Numbered from the stretch's first letter, positions 18,500-31,730 are shown. The stretch: DNA of 64,000 bases from Hordeum vulgare subsp. vulgare (GCF_904849725.1 NC_058518.1:5352147-5416146), one strand, 5' to 3'. Notes: generated by a model from the sequence alone, not told the origin. Made by a program: numbers and translations.

Positions 18500-21400
18500 G
18501 TTGAAATTATTGACGGAAAATATAATGACGGATCTCGGAAACAGGCCTCCTTCGTTTCATAATACAAGAGCGTTTTTTTCTAAAGCTGGGTCAGCGAGAT
18601 CGCAATCCATCTTGGAAACCCTTGTTGCCTATCAATTCTCCTCCTCCTCCTAGAGGATGTTAGAGCATCTCTAACAACTGTTTTACTTTAAGAGGGTTGT
18701 TCTTCGGTATACGCACCTCTTTTAACGTTTTATGGCATTAAAAAAACTCTGCTCTACCAGATGCGCTATAATAAGGCACCTCTTCTCCAACGGCTGCCCT
18801 AGGGCGGCCGCACCCCTCATTCTCTTCTTTGTGTTATTTGAAGACCGGAATGCATGACGATCTCGTAATCATCCGACTACATGCTTATAACACACAAAGG
18901 ACAGTCACGTCACCGTATGCATACATGTGAGAATCTTTTTCAATTTCCAGATTTTAAAATGTTTTGTCTTTTAAATGGAAAAATTCGATTGAAGATCATT
19001 TTTCACCATTAAATCCATTACGACAAGATCTTCAAAACTAGATCTCATATCAATATGTTTCGAAGACTTTTTTTTGGGATTAAAAGTTGTCATGTCTATT
19101 GCACATAAATTGTCATGGTGTTTTTACTGAAGTTGTCACGATATGTTCCAGCTATTTTTTTTTCTTCTACCTTTAAAAATAAATTTGAACATATTATAAA
19201 ACGGGAAATTAAGAAACTAAAATTATCATAAACCATAAAGTAAAAATTGCTGTAAAAGGTAGTTGAAAAATATAACGACAGCTTTAAATTTAAAAGAAAA
19301 ATAGATAGAACATGACATGGCAACTACTGTGCAATAATCATGGCAACTTTTGGTCAAAAAAAAATTCATCAAAACATATTAACATGAATCTAGTTTTTGA
19401 TTTTTGAAGATCTTGTCAAGACGTATTTAATGATAAAACTGGATTTTTTTATGAAGAGATAAACATTTTTAAGCCGAAATCCAAAAAGATTTTCGTTGAT
19501 GTCATCTGTTTTGACGTGGCAAAACGGATGAAAATAAAGGTGCTTGGACCATGTTGCTTCGTGCGACACGTGTGTGCATTAGCATTTTTCCAAAAATTTG
19601 ATATCCCACGGCTCTAACGACGGGGTCCGACCATGCAGGGCCGTGCGTCCGTGCAAACGGGGTTATCGTCGCGTAGTTTTTTTTTTTTCAATTTTAGTTG
19701 AACCTGTCTGTTTTATTATATCAAAAACCATGCATGAAAATGGTCCGGTCTGCGACTAATTCGTCTTGTTTGTTCAGTTTTCATTCGGAATTGCATGCGG
19801 GCGTTTCGGACACGATACGGCCGGCTCCCGTGTCCGTGTTCGTAAAATGTTTGGAGGGGCGAAACAAAGGAAAGGAAAGGAAAGGAAAGGAAAGGATGTT
19901 TGGTTGATCCATTGTGGCTGCAAACGTCTGCCTCGTTGGTTCGTCCTCATCAGTGATGAGGATATCGGACATGTCCACCACACAAACGCCAGAGACGATA
20001 CGACCCCACGAACTATGCCGGGCCGGGTAAACGGGCAGGAGAGGCAGACGGCAGCGGTGCGCAGTCTGCCCGGTGAGTACATGGATTCTAGCAGCACCGC
20101 TCACAATGACCATTTTGTTTTGGCAAGGAGACGAGCAAGATTCTGCACGGTGAGTAGAGGGCCGCTGCCTTGATTTCAGCTGTGGATCCACCCACCCACC
20201 ACCAGGACGTTTATCCGCCCTGCGTGACAATTCCTGCTGGGAAAAACCGCAGTAAAGGGATTCAAACTTGCACCCTCTAGCTACGTGTCAAAGCAGCTAT
20301 ACCTGGCCTAATGATCAACCGGGCTACGATTAGTTGTTGTCAACATGAAACAATTCCACTACTTGACTTTTATTCTGTTGGAAAATAGTACCTACCAAAT
20401 CAACATCGCACCAACCAAACCGGCGGTCCGATTTTTTAAACTATGGTTTAGTTGCCCACAAAATCGCACCCAGGTCCGGTTGGGGCCATGAAATATGCGT
20501 TTGGTTGCGAACGAAGTGGGCTGACTCGCATCCGTACGAAATTTAAAGCATCCTTCAGTCTTAGCAGTTGCTAGCGAGCCAGGCTGAGGGCGGCACAAGC
20601 TCGCACGCGCGGGAGCAGGGTGAAAGCGAGTGGGGATGGCGGAATATGAAAATCGGGCACTGCTCAAATCAAGGCTCACACACCCCCACCCCCCTACCAC
20701 CACCACCATCCATTTACTCGGTCATCGCTACCTCTAGCCTCACCACCACTGACGGCGGCGACGACATATCCGACAGTAGGAGCTCTTGCTGCTCTTTCAA
20801 TTGGTCATCGCCCCGTCGTCCTTGACATAGCCATGGCCCCCCTTCGTCGTTGTCGTCTCCAATGCCAGTAAGCAACACTCCATCTCTTTTCTGCTAGATA
20901 CGTTGTTAGGCAAAACCTCGGCAATTACTAGTAGTAGTAGAAATCATTTTGGAATCTAGCAATGCTCACATGATCATTTTGTTTTGGAAAAGCTCCACAA
21001 AGCTACGGTACTTTCAGTGGTGGAGCCAAGATTTAAATATGATCGCTGATAGAGAAGGCCAAGTACATATGTACTAGCTCATATCAGTCAATTATACAAT
21101 ATATACTTCAAATTTTATCCATCGTTAGGGGACAGCCCTTGCTGGTCCCCCGCTGTCTCCACCCCCTGGGTACTTTATATACCCTCCCAGGATCACAGCT
21201 GCCGCGGCCGCTACCAGCAGAATCTGCGCGTAGGCCATTGTAGCGCGGCTGCACCCATGAATGAATGCGCTGCGACTATGGCACCTCCATCATCATGCGT
21301 CAATATCCGGTCAAATCCACCCAATGCACATTTTTGTGAGCAAGCACACATGTTTGCACTTCGTAAAAACAACAATGAGAAAGAAAAACATTTGTCAATA

Positions 21401-21501
21401 TGAATCTTTGCAAACCAGCACAGATATCTATTTTTCTTTGAACTGGGAATGATACATAATTAGGATTCTCTCTGTATCTAAATAATTGTAATTAAGAATA
21501 A
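18500..21501. other. intergenic, no gene recognised
   Basis: Contains an AGAGCATCTCTAACAAC start (18663) of the kind that opens many grass DNA elements, but I cannot find its partner end. There is an AAAGG pentamer repeat at about 19865-19895. A GC-rich stretch at 20560-20880 has open frames but no recognisable domain. Confidence 0.4.
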
Positions 21502-22193
21502 CTAGCAAACATATCCGTGCGTTGTAACGGGAGAAAAAACACCCGCCATACACACAACGACGACACCAACAAACTATTTGAAATCTTTCGCGGTGCCATA
21601 CGAGAAACGACATGATAAGTTGTCTTGTGCACAAACATAAAGGATTTTTCGAAATATATACGAGAAACAATGGGAGAAAATTATTAATTAAAATTTAAGG
21701 TGCAACATAAACGTAATTTTTGAAATGACTAACACGCAAGATAATATCATATTTGGAATGTACACATTTTCCTGAGTGATTTTTGTCTATAACTTTTAAA
21801 ATTTGGGGTTAGGATTTAAAATATATGAATATTTTGAAAACATTTGAATCTGCAAAAGCAAAAGTTGGACAACTCACGTCTGCTAGGGGGAGCGGACGGC
21901 TCTAGCCACTTGGCTGCTAGTGCTCACATGGTTTGTGATTGGATAATTACATACATGAGCCGTATGTGGCGCCGACGCCTTTACACAGACCGAATCATTT
22001 TTTATCACTTACGGATGACATTGATGTGTAATTTTTATCAACTTTAGAGGCAAATTTAATGACGTACTCCCTCTGTACCGTAATATAGGTCGCTCGAGTA
22101 GCTAAAGTTTAGCTACTCCAGCGACCTATATTATGGTGCAGAGGAAGTATAAGTTAAAGTTATCCTTGTTTAATTAGTAGATATAGATATAGA
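21502..22193 (-). mobile_element. small non-autonomous Helitron
   Basis: On the minus strand it begins TCTATATCTATATCTACT after an A (base 22194) and ends with a hairpin CCCGTTACAACGCACGG, a short spacer and CTAG (21505-21502), followed by T. These are Helitron termini. About 690 bp without coding capacity; a Stowaway element is inserted in it at 22067-22147. Confidence 0.6.
22067..22147. mobile_element. Stowaway MITE (81 bp hairpin)
   Basis: CTCCCTCTGTACCGTAATAT at the left pairs along nearly its whole length with ATATTATGGTGCAGAGGAAG at the right; the centre is GCTAAAGTTTAGC. TA on both sides. It is nested in the minus-strand Helitron. Confidence 0.92.
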
Positions 22194-22343
22194 TTATTTA
22201 GATAAAGAGGAAGTAGGACCTCATAAGAATGCCTCTAGTCCACAAAGTGCAGGGCACGTAGGAAACAAACAACACGTACGTACCGACGTGCGCTTTCTGG
22301 CGGAGTAGAATTCGTGTCGCTCTGTCACAGCTCACAAGGGTGG

Positions 22344-22478
22344 TGTTAGACTTGTATTTAGACTACTATATATAGCTTTGAGATATACCTTGTATTTGTA
22401 CTATGTACCCCATATAAATATATGTCGAGGCCACCCCTAGAGGGTTGAGCCGATCCAAACCAAAATCTTTGTCTAATA
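22344..22478 (+). repeat. 5' LTR of the young Copia element
   Basis: Starts TGTTAGACTTGTATTTAG and ends TTGTCTAATA, so the terminal 8-mers are imperfect inverted repeats (TGTTAGAC / GTCTAATA). CCCCATATAAATATATG inside it is a TATA-box candidate. Confidence 0.95.
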
Positions 22479-22575
22479 TGGTATCAGCCATCACAGGATC
22501 GACTGTGGCGGCTCCACGTCAAGCTCTAACGCTGGTCTTCCGTCGTTCACCCTCGGAACCCTAGCCGCCGGGGCG

Positions 22576-25500
22576 ATGTTCTCCAGCAATCCACCGGCCG
22601 CTCAGTCCTTCTTCACCAACGGGGGGATCCTTGCCACCTCCTCCATAGGTCATGGCTCTCTGACTGCCCCGATCGCCGCCATAGTCGATCCTGTGATGGC
22701 TGAGGCGCCCCTGCCGGCGCCGTTTCACTTTGCTCACCTCCTCACGGTCAAGCTCACCGCCGACAACTATCTCTATTGGCGTGCCCAGTTTCTTCCGCTC
22801 CTTCGCAGTCACTACCTCGAAGGATTCATCGACGGAACATTGCCCTGCCCAGTACAGTTCCTCTCAACTGGGCCTTCTGATGCTCGGATCAATCCGGCGT
22901 ACCGCGTCTGGCTTGCTCAAGACCAGGCGATCCTCTCCGCCATCCGCTCGTCTCTCTCTGAAGGGATTGCCGGCATGGTTCTCTTTGCTGCTACCTCTCA
23001 AGACGCATGGTCGGTGCTCGAGGGAAGTTTTGCCTCTCAGTCAACCGCGCGCTCCATGGCGATCCGTCAACAGCTACAAGACATGAAGAAACGTGACCTC
23101 TCTGCTTCCGTCTTCTTCAACAAGATCAAGGCCCTCTCCGACACACTCACCTCGATTGGACGGCCACTCAGCGACGAAGAGTTTACTTCGTTTGTTCTCA
23201 ATGGCCTTGACAGTGAATATGATTCGCTTGTTGAGGCAGTTCATGGACGTGACACCCCGATTGCGCCGCGTGATCTTTACGCTCGGCTCCTTGGGACGGA
23301 ACACCGTCTTGAGACTCGGCGCGCCGCGGAGGTCTACACCGACCCCTCCTCTGCGAATGCAGTATACCGCAACGGAGCTCGCTCCCGCCCATCTAGTGGT
23401 TCCAGCAGCAAGCCACCGCTCCTCCCCAGTCCTTCACAGAAGTCATCGGCTTACTCCGGCACAGTTGGCGGTCGTCAAGGGGGCCAGGGGAACCCTCGTT
23501 CTGGTTGCCCGGTGTGCGGCGCCCAAGGCAATCGCCCGCCATGTCAGTTGTGTGGTATCCCAGGCCACCTAGCTTCCCGTTGCCATAAACGCTTTAAGCG
23601 TGATTTCCTGGGTATAGGCAACGATGGACGCAACAATGAACGCCAAGCTGCCATGGCAACAAACGTACAGGCTTCACAAGAGTACACTCCATCCTATCCT
23701 ATTGATTCTAGCTGGTACATGGATACTGGCGCGACAGATCACCTGACGAGCGAGCTCGGCAAGCTCACCTCACACGAGCCATACCAAGGCCATGACAAAA
23801 TTCATACGGCAAATGGGGCAGCTATGCATATCTCTCATATTGGTCAAGCATCCCTTCTCACATCTACATCTCGCCAACTTCAACTTTCGAACGTTCTTCG
23901 TGTTCCATCTGTCACTCGTAACCTTTTATCTGTTCCTAGACTCACTTATGAAAATAATGTTGCCGTTGAATTTCACCCATTCTATTTTTTTGTCAAGGAC
24001 CGAGCAACACAGGACGTGCTACTTAGAGGTCGCTATCGCGGTGGCCTATACTCTCTGGATGTGCCTCGCATGTCTTATGTCTTCAGTGGTGTCCGTGTCT
24101 CGTCTTCTCAGTGGCATTCCCATCTTGGTCATCCCGCCTTGCCGATCGTGCGGCATGTGCTTCATCGACATGAACTTCCCATGATGTCTAGTAATAAAGA
24201 TATAGCAGTTTGTGATGCTTGTCAGCAGGGAAAAAGTCACCAACTTCCTTTTTCTTCTTCTAGTCGAGTTGTCAACAACCCTTTAGAGATTGTGTTTTCT
24301 GATGTATGGGGTCCAGCCCAAACTTCTGTTAGTGGTCACAACTATTATGTCAGTTTCATCGATGCTTATAGTCGTTTTACATGGCTTTATCTCCTTAAGC
24401 GCAAGTCTGATGTGTTTAATATCTTTCTTCAATTTCAGTCACACGTTGAACGTCTTCTCAAGCACAAAATTATACACGTTCAATCAGATTGGGGGGGCGA
24501 ATATCGCAACCTCAATACTTTTTTCCAGAAGCTTGGAATTTCTCACCGTGTGTCTTGTCCCCATACACATCAACAAAATGGTGCTGCTGAACGCAAACAC
24601 CGTCACGTCGTTGAAACCGGTCTCACCTTACTAGCACATGCTTCGGTACCCTTTCGCTTTTGGAGTGATGCTTTCTTTACGGCTTGTTTCCTTATCAACC
24701 GGCTTCCCACACGTGTGCTAAACATGAAAACTCCCATCGAAGTTCTCTCTAATGAGGTTCCCGGCTACACTTTTCTCAAGGTGTTTGGTTGTGCGTGCTA
24801 GCCACATCTTCGTCCCTATAATAGTCGTAAGCTTGAGTTCCGATCAAAAAAATGTGTTTTTCTTGGCTATAGTTCGCTTCACAAAGGATATAAGTGTCTC
24901 CATGTTCCAACAAATCGAGTGTACATCTCGCGTGATGTTATTTTTGATGAAAACTCGTTTCCGTTTTCTAATCTCCCAACATCTTCTGATATACCACAAT
25001 CATCCCGTTCAACCCCTATTTCCTTTGACCAATTTGAAGATATTGCATATTCGTCTATTTTGTTACCTAACCATGGTGCAGGTATTGGTCGTGGTGCTCG
25101 ACTAGAACTCTTGGATGATTCGGATACTACAACGCCATCTTCACATGGCATGCATGGCCACCTGCATGACCCAGCCATTGCCACACCTTCACGTGGTTAT
25201 GTCCATGCAAAAGGTGGACTCAACCAACTTGGTCAACCGGTCTTGGACAACCTAGCCACACCTGGTGGCTCGCTCAACATGGGCGCCCCGGCTGGTTCTG
25301 GCGTGCATGAGCCAGCCACGCCGCATGGGCCTTCCTCGCCTAGGCCTCCCTCTACTACAAATTCGATTGGGTCCCTGTCGCCCAGTCTAGTGGACACGTC
25401 TGTCTCCTCACCAGCTTCAGCAAATACGCCTTCTTCGTCGCCTGTGCATGTACCGTCACCGTCGCCTGTTCCACCTCCGGTCATTTCTGGACCACGCACT

Positions 25501-27135
25501 CGCAGTCGTAGTGGCATTTTTTGTCCCAAGGAACGCACTGATGGGACAGTTGCTTGGCTTGCTGTATGTATGGCCAATGCCATATCTGATCCAACCTCCG
25601 AACCACGACATTTTCAGGCTGCGATGAGTATTCCACACTGGCGAGCTACAATGGAAGAGGAGTATCATGCTCTTCTTCACAACAAAACTTGGCGCCTGGT
25701 ACCTCCTCCTTCCGGTGTTAATATTATTGATTGCAAATGGGTTTTTAAAGTCAAGAAATATTCTGATGGTTCCATTGAGCGGTACAAAGCCCGTTTGGTT
25801 GCTAAAGGATTTAAACAACGTCATGGACTTGACTACGAGGATACTTTTAGTCCAGTTGTCAAGCCTACTACCATTCGACTTCTATTATCTTTGGCAGTTA
25901 CTCGTGGTTGGTTTCTTCGTCAATTGGATGTTCAGAATGCTTTTCTTCATGGCGTATTGGAGGAGGAAGTCTACATGCGTCAGCCACCTGGGTTTGTTGA
26001 TCCTGATCATCCTCATCACCTATGTCGGTTGGACAAGGCATTGTATGGCCTTAAGCAGGCTCCCCGTGCCTGGCATGCTCGTCTTGCCTCTGCTCTTCAA
26101 GCTCTTGGTTTTGTTCCTTCGACAGCTGATACATCGTTGTTCTTACTACAACGCCCTCAGGTTACTATGTATCTTCTGGTTTATGTTGATGATATCATCC
26201 TTGTTAGTTCTTCAGTCGCTGCTGCTGATCGCCTAATCTCAGCTCTTAGTTCTGATTTTGCTGTCAAGGACCTCGGCAAGCTTCATTATTTTCTGGGCTT
26301 GGAAGTCACTCATGCATCTACCGGACTATCTCTTACTCAGAAAAAGTATTCACGGGATCTTCTAAGTCGTGCTGGTATGCTCAAGTGCAAACCTGTGTCT
26401 ACACCTATGTCTGCTACCGAGAGGATCTCAGCTGATACTGGTGCACTTCTTTCTCCTGCTGATGCTACTACATATCGCAGTATTGTTGGTGGCCTGCAGT
26501 ACTTGACTATTACGAGACCGGACATTTCCTTTGCGGTTAATCGTGTTTGTCAGTACCTCCATTCACCTCGTGATTCTCACTGGTCTGCTGTCAAACGCAT
26601 TCTTCGCTATGTCCGTTTTACTGCCTCGTATGGCTTGCACCTTCAGCCTGCTCCGTCTGGTGTTATCTCTGCTTTTTCGGATGCTGACTGGGTCGGTAAT
26701 CCTGATGACCGGCGCTCTACGGGGGGATATGCTGTATTCCTTGGTCCTAACTTGATCGCTTGGAATGCTCGCAAGCAGGCTACAGTTTCTCGCAGTAGTA
26801 CTGAGGCTGAATACAAAGCTGTAGCCAATGCGACAGCAGAGCTTATATGGGTACAATCATTGCTTCGTGAGTTAAGGGTCCCTCAGCGCGAGCCACCGAT
26901 TCTTTGGTGTGACAATATTGGTGCTACATACCTTTCTTCTAATCCAGTATTTCATGCACGAACAAAGCACATCGAAGTTGATTATCATTTTGTCCGGGAA
27001 CGTGTTGCACAGAAGCTACTTCAGATCAAGTTTATCTCTTCTAAGGATCAGCTAGCGGACATCTTCACAAAGCCGCTGCCACTACCTTTGTTTGAGGTTT
27101 GCCGGCGCAATCTCAACCTTCGTGACACAAGTTGA
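22576..27135 (+). pseudogene. Copia gag-pol polyprotein with one in-frame TAG
   Basis: One frame from ATG 22576 to TGA after 27132, about 1,519 codons, interrupted only by TAG at 24799-24801. Order: gag with the NYLYWRAQFLPLLRSH core, a CX2CX4HX4C zinc knuckle near residue 323 (CQLCGIPGHLASRC), aspartic protease DTGAT near 383, integrase zinc finger (HLGHP...CDACQQG) and a D, D, E core near 576, 638 and 672. After the stop come reverse transcriptase with YVDDIIL and RNase H with STEAEY. This pol order is Ty1/copia. The stop replaces what is Trp in related elements (FGCAC-W-PHLRPYN), a TGG-to-TAG change between integrase and reverse transcriptase. Without readthrough the element cannot make reverse transcriptase, yet must have had it very recently, or was copied in trans. 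Confidence 0.95.
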
Positions 27136-27148
27136 GATTGAGGGAGGG

Positions 27149-27283
27149 TGTTAGACTTGTATTTAGACTACTATATATAGCTTTGAGATATACCTTGTAT
27201 TTGTACTATGTACCCCATATAAATATATGTCGAGGCCACCCCTAGAGGGTTGAGCCGATCCAAACCAAAATCTTTGTCTAATA
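27149..27283 (+). repeat. 3' LTR of the young Copia element
   Basis: Base for base the same as 22344-22478. It follows the purine tract and is followed by the target duplication GGTGG. Confidence 0.95.
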
Positions 27284-27288
27284 GGTGG

Positions 27289-27935
27289 TTAAAGCACCGT
27301 TCCTTTTCTTTTTTAACTCGGCCTAGGAGGATCTCGATTCCTTAACAAAGGAAGGAGAGAGTTGTTTGATTAATTAACAAAGAATCGAGCGAATATCTTC
27401 ATAATGCGCCGGCAAAAAGCGGGCACAACCGTGCGAACCGACATCCATACAAGAACAGACATACACGACGCTGTCTAGGAAAAGGGTCGTCGAGGTTGTC
27501 ATCCGGTTTTATGGTCATCACTCTTTTGCAGGTCAACGGCTTCGACTTTACCCGACCGGGCCTTAGGCTTTCATCCGAAGCACATTATGCTTTTCCGAGA
27601 AAATAGAAAAACACATCTTGTGCTCCCCCCTCCTCCCCTCCCGCCCTCCCAAAAAAGAGATATTTTTTGTTTTTGATTTTGTTTTCTTTATTTTGTTGGG
27701 GTTTCTGGTTGCCCTTTTTTGCCTCTTTGTTTCAAGTTTCTGTATTTTTATGATTTTTTTCATTAAAACCTATTAACCAGGTCACACGAGTAAACAAAAA
27801 CGATTCAACGTTTGAATGCATGATTCAAGAGATAAAGTGTCTTAAATTAAATAGACGAAGCCACGAATAAAAGAATAACTGACATGCCGCAATCAACCAG
27901 TGGCGCACAAGTGGTGGGAGTCACCGTTGCAGAAG
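27289..27935. other. intergenic, no gene recognised
   Basis: Low-complexity T-rich and C-rich runs at 27620-27770; nothing that I can name. Confidence 0.4.
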
Positions 27936-29195
27936 TCTTTACCTGCTAATAAAGCAATTAGTGCTTCTGTCGTCCGTCATTAATATTATCCCTAAAGTTG
28001 ACATAAATTACCCATTGTGCCATCCATAAGTAAAGAAAACGCTTTGTTTTTCTTTTTTTAAATTCGTGGCCCAGTGCGTTTGGTTCATCTAGCGCTCGGT
28101 CCCTTTACATACAGTAGATTGATAGTAGACTGAGTGGCTCAAGCCTTCAACTTTCACCCAGGATACCCAAGTTCGACCTGCACCACCACCGAGTTTCTTT
28201 TTTCTACTTCATTTCAGGGTGGCGTAAGTTAGAACTGCATTGTTGCAACTTCGGCTCAATTTTTTTAATGTTTCTATTTTTTGCAGATTCAAATATATTT
28301 TTAAATATTCATATCTTTAAAACTCTAACTCTAAATTTCAAAAGTTATATATGAAATAGCTTAAAAAATATGTAGACTTTAAATATAATATTATTTTTCA
28401 TGATAATTATTTCTGAAATTGTCTTTACATCCTTAATTAATACCTTTTTCATATGGGGCATTTTAAAAACTTTGTCCCAACTATTTTCTTTTTAACGTTT
28501 CTATTTTTTGCAGTGTTTTGAGAAAATGTTAGTGAAATACAAATCTTCACGATTTTGAAAAAATGATCGTGTATTCAAAAAATATTTGGTAAACTGAAAT
28601 AAAATGTCCATCAAATTCTTTAAAATGTTCACAAAAAATAAATCGGATATGTAAATAACAAACAAAACAAATTGTCTCTTACGTAGAGATTATATTAGGA
28701 GATCTGTAGATTTTGTTTATAATTTTATTAAGTCCCTCACGCGTCGCGTAAGAAAAAAGTTTCCATGTTTTGTACAACGTTGTGCCCCAAAAAATTGACA
28801 CAACTTTCTATAGGTTAGTTTTTGTAAGTTATATGAAGATGACTAAATGTTTATTTTGCCTTCATACACAATTATGTTTATTCTGATGTTATGGTTTTTA
28901 CTGGTTATGAAAAACACCGTTACGTTAGGTCAAAGCGAGACATATCATTCATCAATCTACCTCATACATGGTCCATTAATGCAGTTGGCTCATCCAAAAT
29001 TTTTTTTGTTGTGGTTAAGAAAATGTTCGTGAATTGAGATCACAATTTCAAATATGTCCATGATTTTTAAAAATTGTTCATGATTTCATGAACATGAAAG
29101 TGATAGTGTATCTCGATGATGCAGTAAAATATGGTCATTGTTATTAGAGAATAGGATTTTGTTCTCCTGTTGCAATGCACAGGCCGTTTTGCTAG
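27936..29195 (+). mobile_element. possible Helitron (right end clear, left end tentative)
   Basis: The right end shows a hairpin CCTGT-TGCAATGC-ACAGG, a spacer CCGTTTTG and CTAG at 29192-29195 followed by T, matching Helitron 3' structure. The proposed left end TCTTTACCTGCTAATAAAGC resembles Helitron 5' sequence but is preceded by G, not A. The interior is AT-rich, with no gene. Confidence 0.4.
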
Positions 29196-30830
29196 TAACA
29201 CCTAACCGACGATGGGTTACAATCGTTATATCCCGACAACGATTATAATAACAAATAAACTAAAAATTAGCAGTACCTAGGAACCGCTCCTCCTAAAAAA
29301 ACCTTTGTAGAAAGTACTCCTCCATTTCATAACGTAGCGTCCGGTGCTTTTCAAGACTTCAGTTTGATTATTAATTTAATAAACTAGATCCGCTGAGGCG
29401 GAAGCATGAATTATATCATTGGATTCGTCTTTTGATACAATTCCAGTGATGTAATTTTTGATTACGTCGAGATCTCGTCGGTCAAGCTTTAACCTTAAAA
29501 TTCAATGACGCGCTACGTTAGAGCAACTTCAATGGAGCGGTTCACTTCATCCGTCGTCGTCCGTTTGGGTTGGTGCGAAAAAAAGTGATGGCCCAACGCG
29601 TCGATCCATTAGCATAACGCGTCCGCTTCACATCCGCGTCGATTCATTTTCGGTCCAAATTTGGGAGTGAAATGCGTCAGGGCGGACGCGCGTCCCTCTC
29701 GGTGTCCGTCCCAACCACCGCAGTTAACATTATTTATGACGGCCGTCATACTCAAGCCCACGCGTGAGCGACCGCGGCGTCCTTTTTTAATCCAAAATCC
29801 TAGCACCATGGCCGGCGGCTTCCCAAACAAGGGCAAGGTCCCGCTCTACCCCCGCGCCATCTTCCCGCCGCCGTCTTCCCACCGGACTCGTGAGCGTGTG
29901 AGTGTGCGGGTGCACCAAGCGAGGTGACACTAGGAGCACCCCGTCCTGCTCCCTTACCCCGATATCACGCTGCCGCACGGCTGACATCTGGATCCGAAGA
30001 GGATTCCGGTGCCGGCCGTGCCGCGGTCGGCGCGGGTGCATGCGAAGGAGGTGAGCCGCTGTTATGTGAAAACGGACCTTCGTGTCTGTCTGGCCGATTC
30101 AAACAAACAAGATGGTCGTCGGTGTGGATCTGGCCGTTAAAGTTGCCCTTATGAAATCAACCTCGATCCAAACTTGAAGTTCGAAAATCGATGATGATGA
30201 CGTGCTATGTTATGGAACGGAGGGCATGGTAGTGCCGACTTAAAAAGGAGGAAGAAAAAAAGGTCCTAGGAAGCGGTGTCGGTGGAACGTGAGGAAACGC
30301 AGCTTTGTGTCCGTGTCCGTGTCCGTGTGAGTGGCTGGGATCACGTGACCTGACGTGACGTGATGCATGCAGGTAAATCGCTTCCCGCCAAAACCGAGCA
30401 GAGCGGGAAAAAGAATCCCAGGCGGGGCGAGTCGCCAAAGCAGCCAGAGCTAGAGCATTTTTACAGCGGCACGTTAGTTACCGCGGCCGTCCTTGCTGCA
30501 GTAATAATAATGCTAAAGGAAAAGGAAAAAAGAAAACAAGTTTGGTCGACAGACACGGTGAAGAAACACCAGCAAAGGCCTCGATTGAAGGAGCCAAAAG
30601 CCAGTGAAAAGGGCTTTGGAGCATCCGTCCGTCAGTGCGTGCGTGCCTGCATGCATTTTCAAAGAAAGCGGCTCCTTTCCTTTCCCGAGCTTTCCTACAC
30701 CTATGGGATTGTGGTATAAAAGGTTATGTATTATGGTTATTTTATTGATTATTTTCGAAGACCTTACGGAGCAGTATAACAATATATCCGTTATTTTGAC
30801 AACATATGTCAGTACTCCTATCCATATGAT
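29196..30830. other. intergenic, repeat-like but unclassified
   Basis: A stretch beginning about 29520 (GAGCAACTTCAATGGAGCGG, rich in GCGTCCG) looks like the start of a grass repeat, but I could not find a matching terminus. No gene is supported; the frames here are composition artefacts. Confidence 0.35.
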
Positions 30831-31730
30831 GAAAGGGTGCAAGCTGGACCAAATACCCAGACCTCTCATCTAAGCCTAACATCTAAATCAGGAGACCCTG
30901 ACCGAGCCAGGCCCGGGGCACAAACCGGTGCGACGCACTCACATGTGCCGTCACCACCATCTTTCACTGGTCTGTCTTTAGATCAGATTAAGGTACCAGC
31001 CTTGGCAGGTGCCTCCGCCATCGACGCCACTATGACGCCAAACGACGACCTCCACCTACGCGAATACATATCCAAGCAACGGACGGAGATCCATGCTAGG
31101 ACAGGGACGCGCCACCATCGTCGTCCACCACCCACAAGCGCCAGCCAGCCCCAAGGTTCCCAAAGCGGCGCCTTCAAGAAGGGAACGACGCCGTGAGCGT
31201 CGCCGCCGCCGAACAAAGTTAAGGCTTTCGCCCGAGAGACCTAGGGAAAGGGGAAGTGAGGGGATTAGTCCATACCGACGCCTCCAAGGAGGGGAACGAC
31301 ACCCTCACGCATCGCCGTCGACACGGCCGGCCATGGTCGACCAGGGATTTCGTCCGAACTAGATCCCCGTCACCAGTAGCGCCTCCTGTACAAAACCGGC
31401 GATCCAAGGAAATGCGGCCCGACCAGGCTATCCCACACGCCAAACACGGGAGGAGGGAAGGCGCCAGATCGCGCGCACCGACTACCGCAAAAGCTGACGT
31501 CGGACGCCAACGACCACCGAATCCCGCCGCCCGCGCGGCCGAGACGTCGATCCACCGCCCACACGGCTGCTAGGCTGCCATGCCTCGCCAATGAAGCCGC
31601 CACCACCATCCTTGGCGCCCCGGGATTGCCCGGCGGCTGCCTCAGGCGGCGGCGAGGAAGGGAGGGGGAGGGGGAGGGGGAGGCGGCTAGGGTTGGGAGG
31701 AAGGGAGGGAGACGTGTGTGCGTGCGCAGG
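30831..31730 (-). mobile_element. retroposon-like GC-rich repeat, borders unknown
   Basis: Contains GCGCCTTCAAGAAGGGAACG and GGAGGGGAACGACACCCTC motifs and a GC-rich, G-run end (31655-31715) similar in style to the retroposon at 36722-38399, also on the minus strand. I see no poly(T) or duplication, so the borders and class are uncertain. The long frames are not recognisable proteins. Confidence 0.35.

Larger units (their letters stand above)
22344..27283 (+). mobile_element. complete Copia LTR retrotransposon, young
   Basis: Two LTRs of 135 bp (22344-22478 and 27149-27283) are identical as read here. The flanks carry a perfect 5-bp duplication GGTGG (22339-22343 and 27284-27288). A primer site TGGTATCAGCC (initiator Met tRNA type) starts at 22479 and a purine tract AGATTGAGGGAGGG ends at 27148. 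Total 4940 bp. The LTRs are unusually short for a plant Copia element. The coding frame is open throughout except for one TAG. No difference between the LTRs means very recent insertion. Confidence 0.97.

Noticed and set aside
18663..19620. Possible hAT/Harbinger element starting AGAGCATCTCTAACAAC
   Set aside because: No matching terminal repeat or target duplication found.
30831..31730. Several GC-rich frames around 31000-31700
   Set aside because: Repeat-derived composition; no domain on either strand.
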